Shown here: positions 8,744-18,012 of the stretch, in pieces
Layout of the letters: every line of letters starts with the position of its first letter
Numbering within the stretch: the first letter of the stretch is position 1
Source: UBA11869 sp964544965
Lineage (GTDB): Bacteria > Pseudomonadota > Gammaproteobacteria > Eutrophobiales > Eutrophobiaceae
Assembly: GCA_964544965.1 (NCBI GenBank)
Contig: CAZJED010000001.1
Span: 13,437 to 77,436 of the forward strand
Direction: 5' to 3'
DNA length: 64,000 bases
Notes under the pieces: model-generated
What the model saw: only the letters and a program-made list of their open reading frames with translations
Told to the model about the DNA's origin: nothing
Databases searched by the model: none
Made by a program: the position numbers and the translations under genes

Positions 8744-8781
8744 AAATATTTACCTTATATATAATATTACTGAAATGATAA

Positions 8782-9219
8782 TTAAGTATTTTTGAGGCTC
8801 TTAGTCAAAGGTAAATTTGCATTTTTCCACGATGCTATGCCTCCTTTTAAACAATAAATCATATCTTCGCCTTGTCTTACCATTTTTTGGGTTTCCTTTA
8901 ATGATAAACTGCCATTTGTGCAGTAAAAAATAATTCCTTTGCTTTTATCCTTTCTTAATTTGTTGATTTTTTCGGGTAATTCTTGCAGGTCAATATTCTT
9001 AGCATTAATAATATGACCGTTCTCAAATTCTGTTTGACTACGAATATCAATTACTTCAGCATCCTCACGATTGATTAGCAGTGTTGCCTCATCCGTAGTC
9101 AGCAGCTTTACACCACCAATTAAATTTCCAAAAATGTTCCATATTAATAGAGTCAAGATTACAAAAAGCAACGAAAATAAATATGGATGATTTAGGATAA
9201 ATATGGGGAACTTTTCCAT
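8782..9219 (-). CDS. membrane-anchored rhodanese-like protein (YibN type)
   Basis: The 145-residue protein has one N-terminal membrane helix (residues about 12-33) followed by a single rhodanese domain: 'AEVIDIRSQTEFENGHI' near residue 54 and an active-site loop with Cys100 ('IIFYCTNGS'). YibN homologues occupy this place, divergent from gpmI and ahead of secB. The anchor should put the domain on the cytoplasmic face. Sulfur transfer is the family chemistry; the physiological substrate is unknown. It is the first gene of the probable yibN-secB-gpsA operon. Confidence 0.9.
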   Translation of the reverse strand: MEKFPIFILNHPYLFSLLFVILTLLIWNIFGNLIGGVKLLTTDEATLLINREDAEVIDIRSQTEFENGHIINAKNIDLQELPEKINKLRKDKSKGIIFYCTNGSLSLKETQKMVRQGEDMIYCLKGGIASWKNANLPLTKSLKNT

Positions 9220-9498
9220 TAAGTCAATCTCTTATTATTAGTTTAAATAATAACGATAATACGTCATATCTGGCGGTGAAAAAACCATTGAAATAGGGTA
9301 AATAACAAACTTATTTAACGTGTTGTATTTAATAATTTCATGTTAATATTCGCAAAGTCTTTAAAACTCAAAGCCTAACAGGGTATTTGCTTAGATTAAC
9401 CTACAACCTCAATTATATATTTATTGCAGATTAAAATTGCAAAAAACTTTGATCGGCTCAATATTATTCTTCATTCCTGTTAATGATGGTCAATATTA
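9220..9498. other. divergent intergenic region yibN/gpmI
   Basis: This 279-bp AT-rich spacer lies between two divergently read operons and must hold promoters for both. I do not see a convincing -35/-10 pair, RNA gene or terminator in it. gpmI appears to start at GTG 9499, preceded by the weak ribosome-binding sequence 'tgatgg'. Confidence 0.4.
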
Positions 9499-11091
9499 GT
9501 GATACAACTAGTTCATAAACCCACCATTCTGATAATCCTCGATGGTTGGGGACATACAGATAACACTGAATACAATGCAATATATTCAGCTCATAAACCA
9601 ATTTGGGAACAAATCTGGGAACAATACCCTCACACACTAATTAATGCATCAGGCCTTGATGTGGGGTTACCAGCCTCGCAAATGGGTAATTCTGAAGTTG
9701 GCCATATGAATATTGGAGCTGGTCGAATAGTGGACCAAGAATTCACACGTATTACACGCGCCATAAAAGATGGCACATTTTATGAGAATAAAATACTAAA
9801 TGAAGCATTTAATTTTGCAGCAAAAAACAATAAAGCTGTTCATTTACTTGGTTTGCTCTCTGCAGGAGGTGTTCACAGTCACGAAGACCATACTTTTGCA
9901 TTAATGGAATTAGCAAAAAACTGTAAAGTTAAAAAATTATATCTCCACGCATTTTTAGACGGACGAGATACATCGCCAAAATCTGCGATTGAGTCAATAC
10001 ATAAGGTTCAACTAAAAATTAAAGAACTAAATATTGGACAGATCGCTTCACTAATTGGTCGTTATTATGCTATGGATAGAAATAAACACTGGGATAGAAC
10101 AAAATTTGCCTACGACCTTATTAGTCAGGGTAAGTCTGATTATAGATCGAGCGATCCATTTATTGCTATTGATATGGCCTATGCAAGAAACGAAACTGAT
10201 GAGTTTATATCGCCAACCGCGATTATTAAACAAGGAGAAGATCCCGTTATTGTTGGGGATGATGATGTCATTGTTTTCGCAAATTATCGCGCAGACCGTG
10301 CAAGACAATTAGCACGGGCATTCACTAAACCAAAATTTGTAGCATTTGAAAGAGAAAGAATGCCAAAACTTAAAACTTTTATAAGCCTGACTTCTTATAA
10401 AGCGGAATATGAATTTCCTGTTGCCTTTCCTCCAGTTTCTTTGTCGAATGTTTTTGGTAAATACATTTCCAATCTTGGTTTGAAACAGCTACGCATTGCT
10501 GAGACTGAAAAATATGCGCATGTAACCTTCTTTTTTAATGGTGGGGACGAAAGTATATTTGAAGGTGAGGATCGCGTACTAATCCCATCTCCGCGTGTAC
10601 GTACTTATGATTTGGTGCCTGAAATGGGTGCAGAAAAAATTACAGACTATATGATAGAGTCAATTAATAGTCGTAAGTATGATTCAATAATATGTAATTT
10701 TGCTAATGCTGATATGGTTGGTCATACTGGTAATTTTAAAGCAACGATTTCTGCTATAGAAACAATTGACAAGTGTTTGGGTAGAATTGTTGAATCTGCA
10801 CAGAAAGTAGGTGGTGAAATTCTGATAACTGCAGATCATGGAAATGCTGAACAAATAAAATCATATACAACAGAAAAAATTAAATCACAACCTCATACAG
10901 CACATACAAGTAATTTAGTGCCATTAATCTATGTTGGCAGATCGGCAAAATTCCTACCAGGAACAGGTTCTCTATCGGATGTTGCTCCAACCCTATTAAG
11001 TATTATGGACATAAAACAGCCTGATGAAATGACTGGAAAATCACTGATAAAGCTACTGAAAGACAAGACTCCAGCGATTGTCGGAAAGTAA
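9499..11091 (+). CDS. gpmI: 2,3-bisphosphoglycerate-independent phosphoglycerate mutase
   Basis: The 530-residue Mn-dependent glycolytic enzyme interconverts 3- and 2-phosphoglycerate. It belongs to the alkaline-phosphatase superfamily. 'LIILDGWGH' (residues 11-19) begins the metal site, the phosphoserine is S65 in 'QMGNSEVGHMNIGAG', and 'LITADHGNAEQ' late in the protein provides the metal-binding Asp-His pair. The start is GTG, since the homologous region begins within nine residues of it and no in-frame ATG lies nearby. envC begins 6 bp downstream, as in many gammaproteobacteria. Confidence 0.97.
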   Translation: MIQLVHKPTILIILDGWGHTDNTEYNAIYSAHKPIWEQIWEQYPHTLINASGLDVGLPASQMGNSEVGHMNIGAGRIVDQEFTRITRAIKDGTFYENKILNEAFNFAAKNNKAVHLLGLLSAGGVHSHEDHTFALMELAKNCKVKKLYLHAFLDGRDTSPKSAIESIHKVQLKIKELNIGQIASLIGRYYAMDRNKHWDRTKFAYDLISQGKSDYRSSDPFIAIDMAYARNETDEFISPTAIIKQGEDPVIVGDDDVIVFANYRADRARQLARAFTKPKFVAFERERMPKLKTFISLTSYKAEYEFPVAFPPVSLSNVFGKYISNLGLKQLRIAETEKYAHVTFFFNGGDESIFEGEDRVLIPSPRVRTYDLVPEMGAEKITDYMIESINSRKYDSIICNFANADMVGHTGNFKATISAIETIDKCLGRIVESAQKVGGEILITADHGNAEQIKSYTTEKIKSQPHTAHTSNLVPLIYVGRSAKFLPGTGSLSDVAPTLLSIMDIKQPDEMTGKSLIKLLKDKTPAIVGK

Positions 11092-11097
11092 TTCTTT

Positions 11098-12264
11098 ATG
11101 GTTCTGCCTAATAGAATAGTAATAATTACGAAAAAATATACTTTATTTTTTTTACTAGGCCTTTCATCACCAACCATCTCGGATGAATCAAGTTATAAGC
11201 AAAAATTAAAACTTGAAAAAATTCAATCTCGTATGCTTAATGTCGATAAGGAAATTGAAAGAGCCAAGCATAAGGTCAGTGTATTACAAACAGAATTAAA
11301 GGAGAATGAATTAATAACGAATAAAATATCTATACAACTAGAAAATACTCAATATGATATTTTAAGAAAACAAGATAACCTTAAAAAATTAAAAACTAAA
11401 AAAGAGAATCGCCAGAAAATACTTAACAAAGAAAAAGGGATGCTTATTTCTCAAATAAGATCTATTTATAGAATGGGTAAATATAATTATTTTAAAGTAT
11501 TACTTAATCAAGATAACCCGTCCCAAATTACTCGTGCAATTGCATATTATGATTATGATAATTATGCTCGTTCAAAACGCATAAAAAAATTAAGGCGAAC
11601 TTTAAAAGATATTGAAGAAATTGAATCAAATATATATAGGCAAACTACTAAACTCGAATCATTAGAAAATGAACATAAATTTAAATTAGAAAAATTTAAT
11701 AAACAACGTGATAATAGGCTAAAATTTATAGAAGACATCAACAAATATATTAAGCAACAAGGAATTGAACTCCTACTTCTAAAAGAGAACGAGCGTAAAC
11801 TCGGGGAACTTCTAAATAATCTAAAAATTTCGCAATTAGATAAATTTCATTCTACTAAAAAGGAATTCTCTTTTAGTTCAAGAAAAGGAGAACTAATTTG
11901 GCCAATAAATGGAAAATTATTAAAAAAATATGGCGCAGAAAAAAAAATGACTGGTCTAAAATGGAAAGGAGTTCTAATTGAAGCAAAGGAAGGTTCTCAA
12001 GTAAGCGCTATCAGTGAAGGAAAAATTGTTTTTGCAGATTGGTTTCGCAATTTTGGTTTACTTGTAATAGTTGAACATCAAAATAATTTTTTAAGTTTAT
12101 ACGGACATAACCAAAAACTTTTAAAAACTACTGGTGATTTTGTTAAAACTGGAGAAAAGATTGCTACTGTAGGTGATAGTGGAGGACAGAAAAATCCTGC
12201 ACTTTATTTTGAGATAAGGGAAGGCAAGAAAACCTTAGATCCATCACAATGGTGTAAAAAATAA
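11098..12264 (+). CDS. envC: EnvC-like murein hydrolase activator
   Basis: The 388-residue protein has an N-terminal hydrophobic segment (about 12-25), a long coiled coil (about 30-245) and a C-terminal LytM/M23 domain from about residue 262. The LytM domain lacks the zinc ligands of active M23 peptidases: the usual Gly-His at the first ligand site is 'KWKGVLIEA' and the final HxH is 'ALYFEI'. This is the EnvC pattern, in which the domain activates septal amidases (AmiA/AmiB type) instead of cutting peptidoglycan. Location would be periplasmic. It is coupled to gpmI, and ctpA follows after 127 bp. Confidence 0.9.
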   Translation: MVLPNRIVIITKKYTLFFLLGLSSPTISDESSYKQKLKLEKIQSRMLNVDKEIERAKHKVSVLQTELKENELITNKISIQLENTQYDILRKQDNLKKLKTKKENRQKILNKEKGMLISQIRSIYRMGKYNYFKVLLNQDNPSQITRAIAYYDYDNYARSKRIKKLRRTLKDIEEIESNIYRQTTKLESLENEHKFKLEKFNKQRDNRLKFIEDINKYIKQQGIELLLLKENERKLGELLNNLKISQLDKFHSTKKEFSFSSRKGELIWPINGKLLKKYGAEKKMTGLKWKGVLIEAKEGSQVSAISEGKIVFADWFRNFGLLVIVEHQNNFLSLYGHNQKLLKTTGDFVKTGEKIATVGDSGGQKNPALYFEIREGKKTLDPSQWCKK

Positions 12265-12391
12265 CCTTTAATTTAGCTTGTAGATAATGCCCAATAGCTA
12301 GTATGCTAACAAAAAAATAAATTTAATAGCTATAATAAAAAATTAAATAGTCAAGATGGCTTGATAATTTTTGCTTTAATGGAGTTAGAGA

Positions 12392-13696
12392 ATGCCTATT
12401 TTCAAAAAAATACTATATGTAGTATTGCTTTTTTTTATCGCTAGTAAATTCGCTCTGGCAAATTCTGAGCAAAAAAATGATGTGAATACAATACCTTTGG
12501 ATGAAATACGAGTATTTACAGAAATTTTCTCAAAAATTAAAAGTGATTATGTTGAAAATATAGATGACGAAGCCCTTTTAGAAAATGCAATTCGTGGAAT
12601 GCTGCAAGGACTTGACCCGCATTCTGCCTATTTAGATAAAGAAGCCTATAAAGAACTACAGGAAGGTACTTCAGGTGAGTTTGGTGGTCTTGGAATTGAA
12701 GTGGGCTATGAAGATGGTTTTGTTAAGGTTATATCACCAATCGATGATACTCCTGCACAGCGAGCTGGGATTAAGGCTGGTGATTTAATTATTCGTTTAG
12801 ATGGTAAATCTGCTAAGGGTATTTCACTTATGGAAGCTGTTAAAATAATGAGAGGTAAACCAGGAAGTAAAATTGAATTAACCATACTAAGAGAAGGCAA
12901 AGAAAAACCTTTTAATATAAGTATTGTACGGGATGTTATAACTATTATAAATGTAAGAGCTGAAATAATAGAGCTCGAGTTTGGATATGTTCGTATTTCA
13001 AGTTTTCAAGTACACACCGCAAAGGATTTACGTAAATCACTTAAAAATTTAGAAAGTAAAAATAATAAAAAATTAAAGGGATTAGTATTAGATCTAAGAA
13101 ATAATCCAGGTGGTTTACTAAATGCAGCAGTTGATGTCTCTGATTTATTTATTAATAGTGGGCTAATTGTTTATACGGAAGGCAGGGTAAAAGATTCAAA
13201 ACTAAAATTTAATGCAAAACCAGATGAGTTATTTAAAAATATTCCGATCGTTGTTCTTGTTAATGGTGGTTCAGCCTCTGCATCAGAAATCGTTGCTGGA
13301 GCGTTACAAGATCAAAAAAGAGCAATTGTTATGGGTGAAAGGACATTTGGTAAGGGTTCCGTACAAACTATACTGCCAATGAATGACGAAACAGCCTTAA
13401 AATTAACCACTGCTCGATACTACACGCCCTCTGGTCGTTCTATACAAGCATCGGGTATTGAGCCTGATATGATTGTTAGAAATATAGAATTTAATGTCGC
13501 GGATGATAACAATGTAAGCAATGGATTAATTAAAGAATCAGATCTGAGCGGTCATCTTGATAGTGAATCTCCTGTAGATAATTCAAAAAAAGAAAAAATT
13601 ACAAGCTCATCTTCGCTCATAGAAACTGATTATCAACTCTACGAAGCGATAAATGTACTGAAGGGACTTTCAATTCATTTGAAAAAAACTGGGTAA
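12392..13696 (+). CDS. ctpA: carboxyl-terminal processing protease (S41 family)
   Basis: The 434-residue periplasmic serine protease has a signal peptide (residues 1-23, ending 'ALA'), a PDZ domain (about 95-170) and an S41 core. The catalytic Ser is in the 'GGSASASEIV' cluster (residues 292-301), and the general-base Lys is K321 in 'FGKGSVQT'. CtpA/Prc proteases trim envelope proteins and often regulate murein hydrolases, in keeping with the envC and yibQ neighbours. A GGAG Shine-Dalgarno stands 8 bp before the ATG. The C-terminal 70 residues are Ser/Asp-rich and poorly conserved. Confidence 0.95.
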   Translation: MPIFKKILYVVLLFFIASKFALANSEQKNDVNTIPLDEIRVFTEIFSKIKSDYVENIDDEALLENAIRGMLQGLDPHSAYLDKEAYKELQEGTSGEFGGLGIEVGYEDGFVKVISPIDDTPAQRAGIKAGDLIIRLDGKSAKGISLMEAVKIMRGKPGSKIELTILREGKEKPFNISIVRDVITIINVRAEIIELEFGYVRISSFQVHTAKDLRKSLKNLESKNNKKLKGLVLDLRNNPGGLLNAAVDVSDLFINSGLIVYTEGRVKDSKLKFNAKPDELFKNIPIVVLVNGGSASASEIVAGALQDQKRAIVMGERTFGKGSVQTILPMNDETALKLTTARYYTPSGRSIQASGIEPDMIVRNIEFNVADDNNVSNGLIKESDLSGHLDSESPVDNSKKEKITSSSSLIETDYQLYEAINVLKGLSIHLKKTG

Positions 13697-13705
13697 ATCA
13701 TATTC

Positions 13706-14491
13706 ATGTATTCATGCACCGTAGTAATGAAATATAAGTGTATAATTTTTGCTTTTTTACTAAGTACATTCGCAATAATAGTGCATTCTCAACAAACACC
13801 AGAGCCATCGATTTCAATCATAATTGATGATCTTGGCTATAAAGAAAAAGAAGATATGCTCGCACTTTCCTTGCCTGGCCCAATAGCATATGCAATTCTT
13901 CCTCATGCTCCTTATACGCAAAAGGTTTCGGCAATTGCTTCCCGAAATGGTAAAGAAATACTTTTACATCAACCTATGCAAGCATTAAAAAATAATGAGT
14001 TGCTTGGCCCAGGAGCGCTAACATTAAATATGACTCAATATGAGTTTGAAGAAACATTGGAAAAAAATATGAATTTGATATCAAACATAATAGGTATAAA
14101 TAATCATATGGGAAGTTTGCTGACACGTCACCCAGGTCATATGCAATGGCTAATGAATGTCCTAAAAAAAAATAAATACATTTATGTTGATAGTTTAACT
14201 AGTATTAATAGTGTTGCTAGTGAGATTGCAAAGAAAAATAAAATACCTTTTTTAAAAAGAGATATATTTCTTGATAATAATAAAGATTTTGAATATATAA
14301 CTAAAAAATTTCTTGAATTAATTGCTATAGCAAAAAAAGAAGGGACGGCACTAGCTATAGCTCACTCACATTCTAATACTATAAAAATATTATCTAAATA
14401 TTTACAAAATATAGATAAATATGGTGTGAAATTAATTGGAATTAAGTCGCTTATAAAAATAAGGAATAAGCAAAATTATATAGATACATAA
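13706..14491 (+). CDS. divergent polysaccharide deacetylase family protein (YibQ)
   Basis: The 261-residue protein has an N-terminal signal sequence and then a deacetylase-like (beta/alpha)7 fold: 'ISIIIDDLGYKEKED' with an Asp pair, 'EILLHQPMQAL', 'NNHMGSLLTRH' and 'YVDSLTS'. YibQ/DUF610 proteins regularly follow envC-ctpA and probably act on envelope polysaccharide, but no reaction has been proven for most. The start at 13706 is 10 bp after ctpA. An ATG at 13727 gives a cleaner signal peptide (MKYKCIIFAFLL) and may be the real start. The convergent ubiB stop lies 4 bp away. Confidence 0.88.
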   Translation: MYSCTVVMKYKCIIFAFLLSTFAIIVHSQQTPEPSISIIIDDLGYKEKEDMLALSLPGPIAYAILPHAPYTQKVSAIASRNGKEILLHQPMQALKNNELLGPGALTLNMTQYEFEETLEKNMNLISNIIGINNHMGSLLTRHPGHMQWLMNVLKKNKYIYVDSLTSINSVASEIAKKNKIPFLKRDIFLDNNKDFEYITKKFLELIAIAKKEGTALAIAHSHSNTIKILSKYLQNIDKYGVKLIGIKSLIKIRNKQNYIDT

Positions 14492-14495
14492 TTAA

Positions 14496-16154
14496 TTATT
14501 TATATTTCCAGGAAAGAAATACAAAAATTAATCCGAAGAAACCTAATATTAAAGAAGCAAGTGGGATTGAGATTATTGCTCCATGTGCTGTGTTGTTCAT
14601 AGCATAAATAATTGATGATGATAAAATAAATCCAGATCCAATAACTGAAATAATTATTTTTCGATTATATATTTTCATCTCTTTACGTAATTTGTGTATT
14701 TCATACGACTTATTCTCCATTTCTATTTTTCCTTCATATAATTTATCAATTAAATCAATTGTTCTATTTGGGAGTTCGGGCAAACGTTCAATTACCCTAG
14801 GTAGATTTAACATCGCACCTTTTATAAATCCTTTAACTCCCATGCGTTCACTCATCCAACGCATCATCTCTGGTCTCGCTGTTTCCCACAAATCAAGCTG
14901 CGGATAAAGCTGTCTTCCAATGCCTTCAATATTTATAATAGTTTTTTGCAGCAATATTAATTGCGGCATTATCTCAACATCAAAACTACGAGCAATTTGA
15001 AAAAGTCTCTGTAATAATTCGCCCAACGAAATTTCATGAATAGGCCTATCTAGTAATGGTTCACATACAGTTCTAATTACACCTTCAAGTTCGTCAACTC
15101 TTGTTTCTCGTGGCACCCAGCCAGACTGAATATGCAAGACTGCAACTCTATGATAATCACGGTTTAGAAATGCAACTAAATTATCGGCAAGATAATGTTG
15201 ATCAAATTCAGTTAATGAGCACATAATGCCAAAATCAATAACTTTAATTACTGGTAATTCCTTTTTTTTACCCGGAGAGACGAAAATATTTCCTGGATGC
15301 ATATCAGCGTGAAAAAAATTATCCCTAAAAACTTGTGTAAAAAATATTTCAACGCCAAATTCTGCCAAAGATTTTAAATCTATATTAGCAGTCTTTAGAG
15401 CACTAATATCACGTATTGGTATCCCTTCAACACGTTCAATGGCGAGTACATTTCTTTTTGTCAGCTCCCAGTCAATTTTAGGAACATAATATCTATTTTC
15501 ATTTTCAAAATTACGCTGTAATTGAGATGCATTTGATGCTTCCCTTTGCAAATCTAATTCATTAAAAATAGTTTTTTCAAATTCTTTTATAACTCCAGTA
15601 AATTTTAAAGATTTTGCATTCTTGTTATATCTTTCTGCTTTTTCAGCTAATAAATGCAATAAATCTAGGTCCTTTCTTATTACTAACTCAATATCTGGGC
15701 GTATAACCTTAATAATAAAATCACGCCCGTCTTTAAGTGTTGCGCTATGCACCTGTGCGACTGATGCTGAGGCTAATGGTGTTTCATTAAATTCCTGAAA
15801 AACATCATCAATGTTACAACCATAAGCATCTTCAATAATTTTCCTCGCAATCTTTCCAGGAAAAGGGGGAACATTATCTTGTAATTTTGCAAATTGATCG
15901 GCAATATCTTCTGGGATTAAATCACGACGTGTGGATAGTATCTGTCCTAACTTTACATAGATAGGCCCTAATTCTTCTAACATTAAACGTATTCTTACTG
16001 CTCTTGTTTCTTTATTTTTAGTAAACCAATTCCAAGGTAAGATATAAAAAAGAAAACGAATAGGTCTTAATAAGTGTGTAGCAAAGATAATTTCATCTAG
16101 ACCGTGTGAAATTAATACCTTCTGTATTGCTAATAAACGTAAAAACTGTGACAC
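14496..16154 (-). CDS. ubiB: ubiquinone biosynthesis atypical kinase/ATPase UbiB
   Basis: The 552-residue member of the UbiB/ADCK family is required for ubiquinone synthesis, probably by ATP-driven extraction or presentation of lipid intermediates. The family KxGQ motif is seen as 'YVKLGQILSTRRDLIP' near residue 65. The kinase-like core has 'FHADMHPGNIFV' and 'VIDFGIMCSL' as the catalytic-loop and metal motifs. Two C-terminal membrane helices anchor it (about 497-548). It ends the ubiE-ubiJ-ubiB operon, 2 bp after ubiJ. Confidence 0.97.
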   Translation of the reverse strand: MSQFLRLLAIQKVLISHGLDEIIFATHLLRPIRFLFYILPWNWFTKNKETRAVRIRLMLEELGPIYVKLGQILSTRRDLIPEDIADQFAKLQDNVPPFPGKIARKIIEDAYGCNIDDVFQEFNETPLASASVAQVHSATLKDGRDFIIKVIRPDIELVIRKDLDLLHLLAEKAERYNKNAKSLKFTGVIKEFEKTIFNELDLQREASNASQLQRNFENENRYYVPKIDWELTKRNVLAIERVEGIPIRDISALKTANIDLKSLAEFGVEIFFTQVFRDNFFHADMHPGNIFVSPGKKKELPVIKVIDFGIMCSLTEFDQHYLADNLVAFLNRDYHRVAVLHIQSGWVPRETRVDELEGVIRTVCEPLLDRPIHEISLGELLQRLFQIARSFDVEIMPQLILLQKTIINIEGIGRQLYPQLDLWETARPEMMRWMSERMGVKGFIKGAMLNLPRVIERLPELPNRTIDLIDKLYEGKIEMENKSYEIHKLRKEMKIYNRKIIISVIGSGFILSSSIIYAMNNTAHGAIISIPLASLILGFFGLIFVFLSWKYK

Positions 16155-16156
16155 GA

Positions 16157-16777
16157 TTATATATTCTTCCTATTTTTTGACAAAAAATTATTAATTTTAT
16201 CAATTCTTTTTGAAATTAACTCTGTTTCGTCTCGAAGACAATCGACTTCTTTATTAAATTCATTTATTAATAACTCATCTGGAAGCATTTCAACCTCAAA
16301 ACGTAAATATTCACTAGTATCTGACATAATTGTTTCAACTATTGAAAATGTGGAGCTTGATGCTTTTCGTATAAATCTGCCAATTTGAAACGCAAGTGTA
16401 TCACCAAGAAATTTAGATAGTGGATCTTCGAAATCTACTTTTAGATTACTTATTATATTTTGAAAATCTCGTGCAAGAGTTGTATCTCCCACAATCTTCA
16501 TATTAATGGGTAGAATTAGAGGTTGAATTTTTAAAGGAAGTATTGTTTTTAAAAAACTATCTAGTGTACTTTTTATTGACACATCTGGATCTACGTCACA
16601 TTCAGTATTAATACTCAATCTATTCTCGATAGGTGTTATATATAATTTTAGCTCTGTGTTTTCAAATTCTAAAGCAATAATCTTTTTATTAATTTTTTTT
16701 AATGCGTAGCAAGCTTCCTCATCAAGACATAATATCTTGTTAATATAATTTTCAAATTTACTAATCCAAAATTGCAT
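16157..16777 (-). CDS. ubiJ: ubiquinone biosynthesis accessory factor UbiJ (SCP2 domain)
   Basis: The 206-residue protein is divergent but sits exactly between ubiE and ubiB, where UbiJ belongs. An SCP2-like lipid-binding half (about residues 25-110) is followed by a helical tail with coiled-coil character near the C-terminus ('LRDETELISKRIDKI'). UbiJ binds the hydrophobic intermediates and scaffolds the cytoplasmic Ubi complex. The assignment rests more on position and length than on strong motifs. Confidence 0.88.
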   Translation of the reverse strand: MQFWISKFENYINKILCLDEEACYALKKINKKIIALEFENTELKLYITPIENRLSINTECDVDPDVSIKSTLDSFLKTILPLKIQPLILPINMKIVGDTTLARDFQNIISNLKVDFEDPLSKFLGDTLAFQIGRFIRKASSSTFSIVETIMSDTSEYLRFEVEMLPDELLINEFNKEVDCLRDETELISKRIDKINNFLSKNRKNI

Positions 16778-16794
16778 AATTTACTCAAAAAAAT

Positions 16795-17541
16795 TCATAT
16801 TTTATAACCCCGATGAACTGCAGCTATTCCACTAGAAAGATTATAATACTCAATATTTCTAAACCCCGCCTCCTCCATCATTAATGACAATTCTTCCTGA
16901 TCAGGATGCATGTTAATTGACTCCACTAAATATTTATAACTTCTCTCATTTCCAGAAATCGCTTTACCTAATTTTGGGATAAATTTAAATGAATATTTCT
17001 GATACAGCTTATCTAATAATGGAATTGTGACTTTAGAAAATTCTAAGATAACTAATTGTGAGCCATATTTAAGTTTTTTATATATTGATTCTAATGCAAT
17101 ATTTTTGTTAGCGACATTTCGAAGTCCGAAAGCAATTATGACAAAATCAAAACTATTATCTCTGAATGGTAAATTTTCCGCATTTGCCCTTATATAATTT
17201 ATACCTTTTATTATTCCTGTATTGATAAGATTTTCTCTTCCCTGATTTAACATATCTTCATTTATATCACACAATGTAATGTTTCCATCTTTCCCTAATT
17301 TCTTATAAACCAGTTTTGTAATATCTCCAGTTCCGCCAGCTAAATCAAGAACACAAGAATCTCTCCTAATCCCGCTGATGTTTACAGCAAAACGTTTCCA
17401 TAATCTATGAATACCAAATGACATAACATCATTCATTAAATCATAATCATTCGTAACAGATGAAAAAACTTCGTTAACGCGCTTAGTTTTTTCTATAGGG
17501 GAAACTTTCTCATAACCAAAATCTGTTTCTTTCTTAGCCAT
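16795..17541 (-). CDS. ubiE: ubiquinone/menaquinone C-methyltransferase UbiE
   Basis: The 248-residue SAM-dependent enzyme C-methylates the demethylated benzoquinol (and demethylmenaquinol in species that make it). Family signatures include 'YDLMNDVMSFGIHRLWKR' near residue 34, SAM motif I 'VLDLAGGTGDIT' near 63 and 'FGLRNVANK'. It begins the ubiEJB operon. The DUF971 gene ends 4 bp upstream, so that gene is probably cotranscribed. Confidence 0.98.
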   Translation of the reverse strand: MAKKETDFGYEKVSPIEKTKRVNEVFSSVTNDYDLMNDVMSFGIHRLWKRFAVNISGIRRDSCVLDLAGGTGDITKLVYKKLGKDGNITLCDINEDMLNQGRENLINTGIIKGINYIRANAENLPFRDNSFDFVIIAFGLRNVANKNIALESIYKKLKYGSQLVILEFSKVTIPLLDKLYQKYSFKFIPKLGKAISGNERSYKYLVESINMHPDQEELSLMMEEAGFRNIEYYNLSSGIAAVHRGYKI

Positions 17542-17545
17542 ATTT

Positions 17546-17905
17546 TTAGCGAATGTACCCCGATTTATTTAATTTATGAAGATAGCCTTTCCAATAATTC
17601 TCTTGATTCTGTCCTAACTCATATAAATAATTCCAAGTATACAAGCCCGTTTCGTGACCATCATCAAACACGATACGAACAGCATAATTACCAATGGGCT
17701 GGACTTCACTAATATTTATGTTTTCCTTGCCGGTCTGTAATACCTCCTGACCAGGACCATGTCCTTTTACCTCTGCTGATGGAGAAAAAACTCGCAGATA
17801 TTCGCATGGTAATTTAAAAGTTACTCCATTGTCATAAACAATTTCTAGAATCTTGGACTGTTTATGCAAAGATATAGTCAACGGGTGTAAATTACTCTCG
17901 GTCAT
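17546..17905 (-). CDS. DUF971 domain protein
   Basis: The 119-residue protein is a stand-alone DUF971 domain, also called the gamma-butyrobetaine hydroxylase N-terminal-like domain. 'YDNGVTFKLPCEYLRVFSPSAEV' near residue 24 (given in part) and 'VRIVFDDGHETGLYTWNYL' near 75 are typical. Its function is not established. It lies 4 bp upstream of ubiE on the same strand, the common gammaproteobacterial arrangement. In many species hslVU precedes it, but here xerC does. Confidence 0.9.
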   Translation of the reverse strand: MTESNLHPLTISLHKQSKILEIVYDNGVTFKLPCEYLRVFSPSAEVKGHGPGQEVLQTGKENINISEVQPIGNYAVRIVFDDGHETGLYTWNYLYELGQNQENYWKGYLHKLNKSGYIR

Positions 17906-18012
17906 TTTTCGTTAATGCCTACTTAATATTTTTTGTTTTTAAAAAATTGTGTGCAAAAATTTACAGGCAACAATTTTACATTAGCCAAAATTAAGGCTTA
18001 AGTAAAACAGGC

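Noticed and set aside
11098..12264. EnvC-like protein as an active M23 peptidase
   Set aside because: The zinc ligands are lost at the first site and at the final HxH, the pattern of amidase activators.
17906..18012. Possible terminator or hidden small gene between xerC and DUF971
   Set aside because: There is no stem followed by a T-run in the right orientation and no open frame of note.
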